From Spirochaetota bacterium (GTDB lineage: Bacteria > Spirochaetota > UBA4802 > JAFGJZ01): DNA of 64,000 bases. Below, piece after piece: positions 8,686 through 17,866 of the stretch. Location of the stretch: positions 1 through 64,000 of the forward strand of contig JAQIBV010000050.1 of the NCBI GenBank assembly GCA_027858855.1, in the 5' to 3' direction. Position 1 is the first letter of the stretch, and each line of letters begins with the position of its first letter. The position numbers and the translations under genes were made by a program. Under the pieces are notes generated by a model. It was not told the DNA's origin. It did not search any database and saw nothing but the letters and a program-made list of their open reading frames with translations.

Positions 8686-9804
8686 TTATTTATAGAAAGG
8701 ACGTGCTTGATCGAAAGTCTCTCCGTTAAGCTTAGCAAACTCTTTCAGAAGTTCCTTCTGACGTGCCGACAGCTTTTTCGGAATATCGATATTAACACGA
8801 ACATGCTGGTCACCCTTGCCGTATGAACCAAGATAGGGTAATCCCTGTCCTTTAAGACGGAAGATCTGCCCGCTCTGCGTTCCGGAAGGAACCTTTAACT
8901 TAATTTTTTTACCGTAAATGGTATCTACCAGGATCTCTCCACCTAAACATGCAAGCGGAATTGATATACTGACATCAAGAAGAAGATCATTGCCATGACG
9001 CTCAAACAGTTCATGTTTGCGCACATGCAACAGCACATAAAGATCGCCACGAGTACCGCCACCGCTACTCTGCTCACCTTCGCCGGTAATCTTAAGACGT
9101 GATCCTGATTCAACTCCCGGTGGAACTTTGACGGTAATCTTACGCTTCTGAACCTTTAGACCGCTTCCATTACATGTTTTACATGGATTACCGATAATCT
9201 TACCTTCACCCCGGCACTTGTAACAGGTCTGAGTTACAGAGAAAAAGCCCTGTGTCTGACGAACCTGGCCGGTACCATTACAGACCGGGCAAGTTGTAGT
9301 TTTGGAACCTGGTGCTGAACCGGAACCTGAACAGGTTGCGCAATGTTCGTGTCGCGGAATCTCTATCTGAACCTCATGACCGATAGCAGCCTCTTCAAGA
9401 GTAAGGCTCAGATCATATTGAATATCGGCTCCTCTGCGTGCCCGCTGGGATGAACCAGGACGACCACCGAAACCACCGCCGCCGCCAAAGAATCCTTCAA
9501 AAATGTCTCCAAGATCAAAATCACCGAAGATATCAGAAAAATCAGCGGAGGCACCGCGTCCGAATCCTTCAAAACCACCAACACCTTCGTGACCGAATTT
9601 ATCATACTGAGATCGCTTCTTCGAATCCCGAAGAACTTCATAGGCCTCGGTAGCCTCTTTGAACTTGTCTTCGGCTTCTTGATTTCCCTTATTTCGGTCG
9701 GGGTGGTATTTAAGCGCAAGTTGTCGGTACGCCTTTTTTATCTCATCTTCATTGGCGCTTTTTGACACACCCAATACTTCATAATAGTCTCGTTTTGAAG
9801 CCAA
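8686..9804 (-). CDS. dnaJ: Chaperone protein DnaJ (Hsp40)
   Basis: A 372-residue class A J-protein. The J domain (1-70) has the HPD signature that stimulates the DnaK ATPase. A Gly/Phe-rich linker (about 75-115) follows, then four CxxCxGxG zinc-binding repeats ([32 protein letters not shown]; about 145-210) and the substrate-binding C-terminal domains. The start appears to be a TTG at 9804-9802 with GAGAGGG upstream, an unusual start codon for this gene. It is separated from dnaK by about 300 bp, so it may have its own promoter. Confidence 0.97.
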   Translation of the reverse strand: MASKRDYYEVLGVSKSANEDEIKKAYRQLALKYHPDRNKGNQEAEDKFKEATEAYEVLRDSKKRSQYDKFGHEGVGGFEGFGRGASADFSDIFGDFDLGDIFEGFFGGGGGFGGRPGSSQRARRGADIQYDLSLTLEEAAIGHEVQIEIPRHEHCATCSGSGSAPGSKTTTCPVCNGTGQVRQTQGFFSVTQTCYKCRGEGKIIGNPCKTCNGSGLKVQKRKITVKVPPGVESGSRLKITGEGEQSSGGGTRGDLYVLLHVRKHELFERHGNDLLLDVSISIPLACLGGEILVDTIYGKKIKLKVPSGTQSGQIFRLKGQGLPYLGSYGKGDQHVRVNIDIPKKLSARQKELLKEFAKLNGETFDQARPFYK

Positions 9805-10101
9805 ATTTCCCTCTCTTTATTACTTACATACTTAACCATTATTAAAGAGACAATATAACGGTATAAAACAGGGATGTACCGGAGATACATATCTCCAGTA
9901 CATCTTTATCTAATAGGAACCTCTAATAATTAACTTTTTTGAACTTTCGAAAAATCCCTATAAAATAGAAATTAAACGGTGATACCCATCCCAAAAAAGT
10001 AATTTTTCGAAATTCCCAACCATAATAATATCAGACTAATTCCCGAAAACCTTTTTCTTTAAAAAAAGATAACTCAGCAGAATTAAAGATCCGATATCGT
10101 T
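9805..10101. other. dnaK-dnaJ intergenic region with a 32-bp palindrome
   Basis: No gene is seen. Positions 9873-9904 form a near-perfect inverted repeat, GATGTACCGGAGATA facing TATCTCCAGTACATC with one mismatch and a 2-nt loop. On the minus strand it is followed by CCCTGTTTTATAC, a weak T-tract. It could be a dnaK terminator or attenuator that sets the ratio of DnaJ to DnaK. The rest is A/T-rich. Confidence 0.45.
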
Positions 10102-12039
10102 TTACTTCTTCTCATCATCGTCAACAACTTCATAATCCGCATCATACACGTTGCCCTGTGATCCCTGCTGCTCGGCTCCCTGTGACTTATCGGAATCTTC
10201 TGGTTGCGCCTGCGAAGCATCGGCACCTGGTTGTGCACCGGCCTGCTGGTAAATACGCTGAGCAAACTGGTGAGAACTCTGCTCTACAGCTGTTTTAGCA
10301 GCTTTGATTGCTTCAATATCGGTACCAGCCATAGCGCTTTTCAGCTTCTCAAGCTCGGACTCGATCTTCATCTTCTCGCCCTCTTCTATCTTATCGGCAT
10401 TGTCTTTAACCAATTTTTCAAGAGAGTAAACCAGAGTATCAGACTCGTTTCTAACTTCTATCAGTTCACGTGCCTTCTTGTCATCAGAAGCGTGAGATTC
10501 GGCATCTTGAACCATTTTATTGATATCGTCTTCTGACAATCCACCTGAAGACTCAATTCTAATTTTTTGCTCTTTTCCAGTACCAAGGTCTTTAGCAGAT
10601 ACATGTACGATACCATTAGCATCAATATCGAAAGTAACCTCAACCTGCGGCACTCCGCGTGGAGCCGGCGGAATATCTGTAAGCTCAAAGCGTCCCAGTG
10701 TTCTGTTTTGAGATGCAAGCTCACGCTCACCCTGAAGAACATGCACCGTTACAGCCGGTTGGTTATCGGCAGCTGTAGAGAATACCTGGCTTTTCTTGCT
10801 TGGAATGGTTGTGTTTCGCTCTATAAGCTTAGTCATCACACCACCAAGTGTCTCAATACCAAGTGACAGAGGCGTTACATCAAGCAGAAGAACATCGTTT
10901 ACATCACCCGAAAGAACTCCCCCCTGGATAGCAGCACCGATTGCAACAACCTCGTCCGGATTAACGCCACGGTGAGGATCACGTCCGAAAAGCTCCTTAA
11001 CAAGTTCCTGAACAGCAGGAATACGTGTTGAACCACCAACAAGAATTACCTCATCAATATCAGCAGCGGTTACACCAGCATCACGAATAGCCTGCTCGCA
11101 AGGCTCTTTAGTCGCCATAACCAGGTTTTCAGTCATTTGATTAAATTTTGAACGAGTCAATGTCATCACAAGGTGCTTCGGACCAGATGCATCCGCAGTA
11201 AGAAACGGAATATTGATTTCAGTTTCCATCTTAGTCGAAAGCTCTATCTTGGCCTTCTCAGCACCCTCTTTCAAACGCTGAAGCGCCATCTTATCTTTCG
11301 ATACATCAATTCCACTTTGACGCTTAAACTCTTCTATCAGCCACTCCATCACAGCGATGTCAAAATCATCACCACCAAGGTGAGTGTTACCATTTGTAGA
11401 TTTTACTTCGAATACACCATCACCAAGTTCAAGAACAGAAACATCAAATGTTCCACCACCAAGGTCATACACGGCTACCTTTTGGTTCTTGTTGGTCTTT
11501 TCAAGGCCATAAGCAAGCGATGCAGCTGTAGGCTCATTAATAATACGCTCTACTTCAAGACCGGCAATTTTTCCAGCATCCTTTGTTGCCTGACGCTGTG
11601 CGTCATTGAAATAGGCAGGTACTGTAATAACAGCCTTTGTAACTGTTTCTCCTAGAAAATCTTCTGCAGTTTGTTTCATCTTCTGAAGAATACGTGCAGA
11701 AATTTCCTGAGGTGAAAACTCACCTGCAACAGTCTTAATTTTTATTCCACCTGTGGAATCATCGCTAAGGTCATAAGGCACATAGCGTTTCTCTTCGGTT
11801 ATTTCACCAAATTTACGCCCCATGAAACGTTTCGCAGAACGAATCGTATTTTCTGGATTAGTAATAATCTGGTTTTTTGCAACCTGACCAACATGGCGGT
11901 CGCCCTTTTCAGTATACGCAACTATTGAAGGAGTTGTTCTCTGCCCCTCAGAGTTTTGTATTACTACGGGTTCGCCCCCCTGCATAACAGCAACACACGA
12001 ATTTGTTGTTCCTAAGTCAATTCCAATTATTTTACTCAT
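10102..12039 (-). CDS. dnaK: Chaperone protein DnaK (Hsp70)
   Basis: A 645-residue Hsp70. The nucleotide-binding domain begins GIDLGTTNS and carries the phosphate-2 and adenosine motifs [12 protein letters not shown] and VGGSTRIP. The interdomain linker is [15 protein letters not shown]. The substrate-binding domain and helical lid end in the acidic [10 protein letters not shown] tail. It refolds and protects proteins with DnaJ and GrpE. The ATG follows GGAGTAAAGATT. A separate promoter (extended -10 TGGTATAAT, minus strand, about 12078-12086) lies 40 bp upstream, so dnaK may be transcribed both from hrcA and on its own. Confidence 0.98.
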   Translation of the reverse strand: MSKIIGIDLGTTNSCVAVMQGGEPVVIQNSEGQRTTPSIVAYTEKGDRHVGQVAKNQIITNPENTIRSAKRFMGRKFGEITEEKRYVPYDLSDDSTGGIKIKTVAGEFSPQEISARILQKMKQTAEDFLGETVTKAVITVPAYFNDAQRQATKDAGKIAGLEVERIINEPTAASLAYGLEKTNKNQKVAVYDLGGGTFDVSVLELGDGVFEVKSTNGNTHLGGDDFDIAVMEWLIEEFKRQSGIDVSKDKMALQRLKEGAEKAKIELSTKMETEINIPFLTADASGPKHLVMTLTRSKFNQMTENLVMATKEPCEQAIRDAGVTAADIDEVILVGGSTRIPAVQELVKELFGRDPHRGVNPDEVVAIGAAIQGGVLSGDVNDVLLLDVTPLSLGIETLGGVMTKLIERNTTIPSKKSQVFSTAADNQPAVTVHVLQGERELASQNRTLGRFELTDIPPAPRGVPQVEVTFDIDANGIVHVSAKDLGTGKEQKIRIESSGGLSEDDINKMVQDAESHASDDKKARELIEVRNESDTLVYSLEKLVKDNADKIEEGEKMKIESELEKLKSAMAGTDIEAIKAAKTAVEQSSHQFAQRIYQQAGAQPGADASQAQPEDSDKSQGAEQQGSQGNVYDADYEVVDDDEKK

Positions 12040-12077
12040 AATCTTTACTCCTTCTGTTAAATAACTAATTTATAATT

Positions 12078-12086
12078 ATTATACCA
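12078..12086 (-). promoter_or_regulatory. Probable extended -10 promoter of dnaK
   Basis: On the minus strand the sequence TGGTATAAT is a perfect TATAAT preceded by the TG of an extended -10 element, about 40 bp before the dnaK ATG. No good -35 match is seen; a T-rich stretch stands 18 bp upstream. No CIRCE copy is present here. Confidence 0.45.
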
Positions 12087-12242
12087 GGCTGCATAAACAA
12101 TAAAAAACACTAACGCAACCTGACATCACTTACTACTGGCAACTCTGACAAAGACGCTTCTTAAAGTCTCATAGAAAACAGCCAGATCCAGACTTTTCGG
12201 TTTGAAACCAGAACTGTTAATAAAACTTAGCGCAGTTGTCAT

Positions 12243-12878
12243 CTACCCTTCATTGGCTTCACCATCATTTGCTCCAGGAGCAGCCGGTTTAGTAACCTGA
12301 ACTTTTGAACTACGCAAAACAAACTCATCAAACTTAAATCCTTTCTGATAAACCTTTGTTACAGTATCCTCATCAATACCCTCGCCGGCAGAAATTTCTA
12401 TTGCCTCGTGAATATTAGGATCAAAAGGTTTACCTACAGCCTCAATTTCGTCGATGTTGTACTTCAGAAGCATGGTTTCTATGCTTTTTGATATCATCAT
12501 GACACCATCAACATAGGACTTATGTGCTTCTTCAAGCTGTTCACCGGAGGTAACTTCAAGAGCATGCTCGCTTGCACGGATCAGATTATCATTAATTTCA
12601 ATAACATCCAGCGCTATGTCGCGAATAAGCATGCGTTTATTTGTCTCTTCCTGTTTGACACATCGCTTTTTATAGTTTTCGAAATCAGCCTGTCGGCGCA
12701 TCATCAGATCTTTAAGCGCAGCTATCTCTTCATCCCTTTTAGCGATTATATCTTCCACTTCTTCAGAAGTGGATTCAGAATTCTCTTCGGAACATTGCTC
12801 CTCTACAGAAGCTTCTTCCTGTTTTTCTGCTTCAGCAACCAGTTTTTCTTCAGCTGTCTTATCGTTTACTTCAGCCAT
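12243..12878 (-). CDS. grpE: Nucleotide-exchange factor GrpE
   Basis: A 211-residue GrpE that releases ADP from DnaK. The N-terminal ~55 residues are acidic and probably disordered or coiled. A long coiled-coil helix follows (AALKDLMMRRQADFENYKKR), then the family signature ending in the beta domain (KPFDPNIHEAIE, VYQKGFKFDEFVLRSSKVQV). The start lies 15 bp after the hrcA stop with a GGGGTAGT ribosome-binding region, consistent with an hrcA-grpE-dnaK transcript. A 203-bp gap separates it from dnaK. Confidence 0.96.
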   Translation of the reverse strand: MAEVNDKTAEEKLVAEAEKQEEASVEEQCSEENSESTSEEVEDIIAKRDEEIAALKDLMMRRQADFENYKKRCVKQEETNKRMLIRDIALDVIEINDNLIRASEHALEVTSGEQLEEAHKSYVDGVMMISKSIETMLLKYNIDEIEAVGKPFDPNIHEAIEISAGEGIDEDTVTKVYQKGFKFDEFVLRSSKVQVTKPAAPGANDGEANEG

Positions 12879-12893
12879 ACTGTACTACCCCTT

Positions 12894-13946
12894 TCATTTG
12901 GACATTTTTGTTAAAAGTTCCGAGACCACCTTTCCGGTGTAATCTACCAAAGGAACTACGGTCTTGTAATTCATACGTGTTGGTCCGATTATTCCAACAA
13001 CTCCAACATGGTTATTACCGATCTTATAGGCAGTTGTAACAAGACTGCATCCATTAATGCTGCCTTCGTCTATCTCTTCACCAATCAAGGTCGAAACACC
13101 ATCACTACGCATATTCCGTTTTAGAATGAAAATCAAATTTTTTCTGTCTTCAATCAAATGTAAAAACGGTAACAAAAGCGCTTCATCAATCATTTCAGGA
13201 ATCTTGAGTATATTCTCAATTCCTTCAATATATAGATCCTGACTCTCATCTTCGACAAGTGCCAACTCTACAATATCTATAGCAAGCTGCATCTCGTTGT
13301 TCGGGTTCAGCTTTGCTCGCAACTCATTGAGTACAGAATCTTTAATCGCAAAGATTGAGTAACCATTCAACTCTGACGTTAAATACTTGGAAAAGCGATG
13401 AAGCTCATCCTGATTCAAAACTTGTGAAACAGATACCCTCTTATTAAGTACGATGCCGGTACGGGTAACCAGAATAAAGAGCATGTTACCCTGCCCTAAA
13501 GGAACCAGCTCAACATGCTTTACTACTGTAAAGTCAGGCTTCGGAGTCAAAATAATTCCGGCATACTTGGATATATCCGAAAGCATACGTGTTACCGAAG
13601 CAAACATCTTGTTAAGCTCTATCTCACGGGTCAATACATCCGATTTTATACCTGAGAAATCTGCCTGCTTTAACTCATACGAACCGAGCAACCTGTCGAC
13701 ATAGTAGCGATATCCCTTATCAGTTGGGACACGACCAGCAGATGTATGAGGTTGAGCCAGATAATTCAGAGCCTCGAGGTCGAACATAATGTTTCGCATT
13801 GTTGCCGGTGATATATTAAATGAGTATTTTTGGACAAAAGATCGCGAACCTACAGGCTTACCGGTGGCGATATATTCGAAAACCAGTGCGCCAAGGACAG
13901 CCGACTCCCGCTCAGTCAAATTTCTCTGTTGTTGATCCTGTTCCAT
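12894..13946 (-). CDS. hrcA: Heat-inducible transcription repressor HrcA
   Basis: A 350-residue HrcA repressor. The N-terminal winged-helix region shows the family sequence LTERESAVLGALVFEYIATG and a recognition segment SPATMRNIMFDLEALNYL. The C-terminal dimerisation part includes GSINGCSLVTTAYKIG and VGIIGPTRMNYKTVVPLV. HrcA binds the CIRCE operator and needs GroEL for activity in studied species. A perfect CIRCE lies 13 bp upstream of its own ATG, so the gene is autoregulated and controls the downstream chaperone genes. Confidence 0.96.
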   Translation of the reverse strand: MEQDQQQRNLTERESAVLGALVFEYIATGKPVGSRSFVQKYSFNISPATMRNIMFDLEALNYLAQPHTSAGRVPTDKGYRYYVDRLLGSYELKQADFSGIKSDVLTREIELNKMFASVTRMLSDISKYAGIILTPKPDFTVVKHVELVPLGQGNMLFILVTRTGIVLNKRVSVSQVLNQDELHRFSKYLTSELNGYSIFAIKDSVLNELRAKLNPNNEMQLAIDIVELALVEDESQDLYIEGIENILKIPEMIDEALLLPFLHLIEDRKNLIFILKRNMRSDGVSTLIGEEIDEGSINGCSLVTTAYKIGNNHVGVVGIIGPTRMNYKTVVPLVDYTGKVVSELLTKMSK

Positions 13947-13958
13947 AACCCCACTCGA

Positions 13959-13985
13959 TTAGCACTCAGATATATAGAGTGCTAA
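13959..13985. promoter_or_regulatory. CIRCE operator (HrcA-binding site)
   Basis: TTAGCACTC, nine bases, GAGTGCTAA: a perfect match to the CIRCE consensus, placed between the -10 element and the hrcA ATG where bound HrcA would block transcription. Confidence 0.97.
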
Positions 13986-13986
13986 T

Positions 13987-14015
13987 AAAATAGGAATTTA
14001 GGCCCTATTCGTCAA
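13987..14015 (-). promoter_or_regulatory. hrcA operon promoter
   Basis: On the minus strand, -35 TTGACG (14015-14010), a 17-bp spacer, and -10 TATTTT (13992-13987) sit directly upstream of the CIRCE element. This looks like a housekeeping sigma-70 promoter repressed by HrcA. Confidence 0.7.
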
Positions 14016-14219
14016 GTGAATTAATGAAATTTTTAGTTTTTTTGAGGATATTTACGCATATATGGCTTATTCTGTTAAGGATAACCGGCATATGCTTACG
14101 ACTATTCGAATGAAACAAGACATATGAGACAATTTAAACTTAATCATTTGTAACAAAGCCATGGATTTCTTTTCATTGATTTATCAATATATTTTAATAT
14201 ACTGCAATGGAGTAAAATT

Positions 14220-14624
14220 ATGAAAATTTCTTCTTTATTATTGCTTATAATCAGTATCTTTTCCTGTAAAGGATATGCAAATTCATCAAATGAATCAGTC
14301 GTTCACCTTGGAGCACTGGATGCAGCAGATCTAATAGATAAGAACGAAAACAATAAGTCTTTTATAATTTTGGATATTCGTACTCCTGGCGAGTATCAAT
14401 CCGGACACATTGAAGGAGCAGTTAATATTAATTTCAGCAGCAGTCAATTTGCAGAGAATTTAGAGGTTCTCGACAAAGATAAGAGCTATTTAATTTACTG
14501 TCGAAGTGGTAATCGTAGCTATAGCTCCCTGTCAGTCTTTAAACGCCTTGAGTTTAAAGAGGTTTTCCACCTGAAACACGGCATCATTGACTGGACAAGG
14601 AACGGTTTGCCACTTGTGGAGTAG
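14220..14624 (+). CDS. Rhodanese-domain lipoprotein
   Basis: A 134-residue protein. The N-terminus is a short hydrophobic signal ending in SIFSC, compatible with a lipobox, so the mature protein may be a membrane-anchored periplasmic lipoprotein. Residues 30-134 form a single rhodanese domain with the DIRTPGEYQSGHIEGAVNI signature and an active-site loop YCRSGNRS whose cysteine would carry the persulfide. Rhodaneses move sulfane sulfur. The next gene, a CoA-disulfide-reductase relative, is a known functional partner of rhodaneses. The ATG has a GGAG site 7 nt upstream. Confidence 0.85.
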   Translation: MKISSLLLLIISIFSCKGYANSSNESVVHLGALDAADLIDKNENNKSFIILDIRTPGEYQSGHIEGAVNINFSSSQFAENLEVLDKDKSYLIYCRSGNRSYSSLSVFKRLEFKEVFHLKHGIIDWTRNGLPLVE

Positions 14625-14821
14625 AGAAAGGACTAAAGAGACCGTCTCGGTCGCTCAAACAGTACTTCACTGGAAATTGTAATTAATTACTGTGTGAAAG
14701 TTGTTTTTGCTGTAGACTTATCTTAAACTTCATCTAGGCAGAATTATTTCTTGGGGGAAAAATTCTATTCTTTATACGCTATGTATAAAATGAATTTCTT
14801 ATTAAGATTAAAACGCAGGCT

Positions 14822-16171
14822 ATGAATAAAAGAAAACTGGTTATTATTGGTGGAGATGCAGCAGGCATGACTGCTGCATCAAAGATCAGGCGTTTGCAGC
14901 CTGATCGTGAGATTGTTGTATTTGAGCGAGGAAGTTACACCTCTTACTCGGCTTGTGGTATGCCCTATTTCATAGGCGGACAGGTCGAATTGGCGGAAAA
15001 GCTTATTGTCCGTAAACCTGAAGTTTTCAGGCAAAAACAGAATATTGACGTGCGAATTCGCCATGAAGTAATTGAAATTGACCTGAAGAATAAGTCTGTT
15101 AATGTCAAAAATCTTGATGAAAAGAGAGATTTCCGGGAAACATGGGATGACCTGCTTATCGCGACAGGAGCCGTTCCCCTTTTACCCAAAATGAAAAACA
15201 GTTAGGCCGCTGGAATTTTTGCTCTTTCAACACTTCAAAGCGGGATAGATATATTCGACTTCATAAAAACGAAAAAACCGACTAATGCAGTAGTCGTAGG
15301 TGGCGGTTACATCGGTATTGAGATGGCTGAAGCTTTTCTTGATCGCTCAATTAATGTCACCATGATTGATATGACTCCACAATTAATGGCTACCCTTGAT
15401 AAGGATATGGCCGACATTATTTTAGAGTTTATGACGAAGCAGCAGGTAAAAGTTTGTCTGAACGAGAAACTGATTGAATTTGAAAAAAATGACGATGGTA
15501 GCGTTAAATCGTTAATAACAGATAAACAGACTATTCCCGCCGACATTGTCATTCTTGGAATTGGAGTAAAACCCAACTCTGAGCTGGCAGCCCGAGCCGG
15601 CATAAAATTGGGTGCAAAAGAAGCTATTCAGGTAAACAATCGCCTTGAAACGTCTGTACCCAATATTTGGGCAGCTGCTGATTGTGCTGAATCCTTTCAC
15701 CTGATTACAAAAAAACAGGTTCACAATGCCTTGGGAACTGTTGCAAACAAACATGGCCTGGTTGCAGGAATCAATATCAGTGGCGGTATGGCTGAGTTTA
15801 CAGGTGTTTTGGGAACTGTCATTACAAAATTCAGAGAGCTGGAAATATCGCGCACAGGCCTATCTGAAAAAGAGGCTAAAGAGTTGGGGTTTGATTACGA
15901 AGCCCAGACAATCATTTCAGCTTCCCAGGCAGGCTACTATCCAGGCTCAGAAAAAATAAGCGTGAAACTTGTAGTTAACAAACAAAGCCAACAAATTCTT
16001 GGTGGGCAGATTATCGGATTTAACGGTTCAGCCAAACGAATCGACATTATTGTTACAGCAGTTACAGCCGGGTTAACAGTACAGCAATTAATAGATCTTG
16101 ATCTGGCATACGCCCCACCATTTTCAACCACCTGGGATCCAGTGCAAATTGCTGCACGACAATTTGTTTAA
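14822..16171 (+). pseudogene. CoA-disulfide reductase/NADH-dependent persulfide reductase, interrupted by in-frame TAG
   Basis: A FAD-dependent pyridine-nucleotide disulfide oxidoreductase of about 449 codons. It has the N-terminal FAD loop VIIGGDAAGMTAAS, the redox-active cysteine in YSACGMPYFIGG (as in CoA-disulfide reductases), the NAD loop VVVGGGYIGIEMAEA, and the late motif NIWAAADCAES. A TAG stop at 15203-15205 interrupts it after LPKMKNS, in the linker before the NAD domain. Homology resumes in the same frame immediately (AAGIFALSTLQSG), so this is a point nonsense mutation, not a frameshift. Unless the stop is read through, the gene is inactive. Its neighbour is a rhodanese, matching sulfane-sulfur metabolism. 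Confidence 0.85.
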
Positions 16172-16200
16172 AAATGGCCAAACAAAAGCCATTGATTAAT

Positions 16201-16419
16201 AAAAAGCGACGCGGGTAACGCTTTGTTATGTGGGATCGAAACCGCAAAAATATTTTTGGAATAATAATGAGGTTTTTTGCGCTGTCGCGCAAAACCGCAA
16301 AAATATTTCCGCTCAGAGAACAGCGAAAATATTTTTGGAATAGTAATGAAGTTTTTCGAGCTAGCGCTCGAAACCGCCATAATTTTTCGCTCAGAAGACA
16401 GCGAAGAATTATGGCTAAC
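16201..16419. repeat. Cluster of hairpin-forming repeats (REP-like)
   Basis: Five consecutive inverted repeats lie between two convergent genes: about 16203-16223, 16271-16296, 16297-16338, 16351-16374 and 16377-16414. A segment around AAATATTTTTGGAATA is repeated with a 79-bp period (16248 and 16327), followed each time by a palindrome of similar shape but different sequence. Loops of the form CGCTCAGA-n-ACAGCG recur at 16310 and 16388. Short overlapping ORFs here encode only the repeat. It probably also acts as a bidirectional terminator. Confidence 0.6.
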
Positions 16420-16420
16420 T

Positions 16421-16756
16421 CTATCTTAAATTTGTTAGTTCTCGGTAGGATTTTATGGCTTCGTCTCGGATGGCCTTGGTGAATGAAATCGCGATTTCTG
16501 CTTTTTGCTGGGCGATCATTACCTGGTGAATGTCTACCGATTCAGGTTCATAAATCATTCTTTGGTAAAGCTCATCAGACTGCACTTGAAGATTATTAAC
16601 TTTACCAATTGTTTCGACCAGCATATCCTTGAACGATCCTGTTGCATCATCATTTAATTTCTCTTTTTTAGTATCGTCGAAATGAAGAGAATCAGAAATC
16701 TTTAGAGAAACGGAATTCCCCTGTCCCAGTTTCATAAAATCAGATGATATATTCAT
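16421..16756 (-). CDS. fliE: Flagellar hook-basal body protein FliE
   Basis: A 111-residue FliE, the adaptor between the MS ring and the proximal rod in the periplasm. The conserved helical C-terminus is visible (QVMIAQQKAEIAISFTKAIR, then DEAIKSYRELTNLR), as is the mid-region FKDMLVETIGKVNNLQ. The ATG is overlapped by the TGA of a 56-codon ORF upstream (ATGA), and AGGAG stands upstream. fliF does not follow, so the operon seems to end at this gene. Confidence 0.92.
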   Translation of the reverse strand: MNISSDFMKLGQGNSVSLKISDSLHFDDTKKEKLNDDATGSFKDMLVETIGKVNNLQVQSDELYQRMIYEPESVDIHQVMIAQQKAEIAISFTKAIRDEAIKSYRELTNLR

Positions 16757-16923
16757 ACTATACTCCTGTAATTTGAAGTGGCATCTGTAAAAAATCCACC
16801 CGAAAATTCCGGTTGTGCAAAACTTTCATTTATTGATTCACTGCGATTATTTTTTATGCTCTTTTTTTGTGAAAGATCATGGGTTATGTTTATTTCAGTT
16901 AATCCTTTTTTACCACTTCTCAT
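16753..16923 (-). CDS. 56-residue ORF between flgC and fliE
   Basis: Reading the minus strand from the ATG at 16923 gives a 56-residue polar, basic peptide beginning MRSGKKGLTEINITH and ending DATSNYRSIV, with stop TGA at 16755-16753. An AAGGAG ribosome-binding site overlaps the flgC stop codon 7-8 nt before the ATG. The stop overlaps the fliE start as ATGA. This spacing on both sides is what one expects of a translated gene in a flagellar operon. There is no signal peptide or known domain. It could be a small rod-assembly or regulatory protein, or a leader ORF coupling flgC and fliE translation. Confidence 0.6.
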   Translation of the reverse strand: MRSGKKGLTEINITHDLSQKKSIKNNRSESINESFAQPEFSGGFFTDATSNYRSIV

Positions 16924-16934
16924 ACTGACTCTCC

Positions 16935-17396
16935 TTAAACTTTTGCAATGTCGAGCGCACGGCCGAACATTGTCTTGGCATTAGTAACCATTTGTACATT
17001 AGCCTCATACGAACGCGAAGCCGATATAAGATCTGTCATTTCTGTAACGATATTCACATTAGGCATTTCAACATAGCCCTTCTTTGGACCAATCTTAATT
17101 GCATCGGGATGTTCGGGGTCGTACACAAGCTTAAGAGGAGAATTGTCCTCTTCAATTTTAATAACCCGTACACCTTTACCGTCACCATGCTCTATTCGTC
17201 CCGGTACTAATGGTGACTTGTAGTTAGGACGAATATTTACAGGAGCAAATATAGCACGTTTACGTCGATATGGTCCGCTGTCATCGGGCGTCCTGGTTGT
17301 GCCAGCATTGGCAATATTACTGGATATCAGATCCATTCGCAACCGTTGAGCTGTAAGCCCTGTAGAAGATATATTAAAGCTGTCAAACATTCCCAT
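16935..17396 (-). CDS. flgC: Flagellar basal-body rod protein FlgC
   Basis: A 153-residue proximal rod protein exported by the flagellar type III system. The N-terminal rod signature is MFDSFNISSTGLTAQRLRMD followed by LISSNIANAGT. The C-terminus carries VNIVTEMTDLISASRSYEAN and ends in the usual helical ALDIAKV. GAGG lies upstream of the ATG. It starts 20 bp after flgB and belongs to a flgB-flgC-ORF-fliE unit. Confidence 0.95.
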   Translation of the reverse strand: MGMFDSFNISSTGLTAQRLRMDLISSNIANAGTTRTPDDSGPYRRKRAIFAPVNIRPNYKSPLVPGRIEHGDGKGVRVIKIEEDNSPLKLVYDPEHPDAIKIGPKKGYVEMPNVNIVTEMTDLISASRSYEANVQMVTNAKTMFGRALDIAKV

Positions 17397-17416
17397 GATA
17401 ATACCTCAATTCAATA

Positions 17417-17848
17417 TTATGCCGGACGCATAACTGACTTCAGCAACTTAAAATTTTGAGTCAGAGCTGTAACCGATGCATTATAACGCATCAGATTCTT
17501 AGCCGCATCAACCATCTCTTTTTCGATGTCCACATTATTTCCGTCGTTTCTCATGGATGTGGAGTAATCCAGGTTTACCCGCGAACCAACGCTACGAACA
17601 TCCTGATAGGTGTTAAACGGGATATGCTTCTCGTCAGTCATGATTCCCGGGAACTCATTTCTGGCACGAAATTTATTGTTTTTGATTGTGCGTCTCAATT
17701 GACTTTCAAAGTTAACCTCACTGCGTTTAAAATGAGGAACATCTACATTAGAGATATTGTTAGAGATCACCTTTCGACGTAAAGATTCAACATTAAGAGA
17801 TTCTTCAAGAAGGTGATTTGTAAGCATCATTTTACTTGATTCAAACAT
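17417..17848 (-). CDS. flgB: Flagellar basal-body rod protein FlgB
   Basis: A 143-residue proximal rod protein. The family signature NNISNVDVPHFKRSEVNFES is clear, and the C-terminus has the MVDAAKNLMRYNASVTAL segment. I use the ATG at 17848 because GGAGG lies 8 nt upstream of it; an in-frame TTG at 17866 would place that ribosome-binding site inside the gene. It is the first gene of the flagellar unit. The upstream region contains TAATGAGACATAA twice. Confidence 0.93.
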   Translation of the reverse strand: MFESSKMMLTNHLLEESLNVESLRRKVISNNISNVDVPHFKRSEVNFESQLRRTIKNNKFRARNEFPGIMTDEKHIPFNTYQDVRSVGSRVNLDYSTSMRNDGNNVDIEKEMVDAAKNLMRYNASVTALTQNFKLLKSVMRPA

Positions 17849-17866
17849 CCAAGTATCCTCCGGCAA

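Noticed and set aside
14822-16171. Two separate genes for the reductase halves
   Set aside because: The second half lacks an FAD loop and a ribosome-binding site, and both are in one frame across the TAG with continuous homology.
16062-16380. Overlapping minus-strand ORFs of 70-76 codons
   Set aside because: They only translate the hairpin repeat and the end of the reductase gene; the recurrent peptide comes from the DNA repeat.
16778-16984. 68-codon plus-strand ORF opposite flgC/fliE
   Set aside because: It is antisense to the better-supported 56-codon minus-strand ORF and has no ribosome-binding site.
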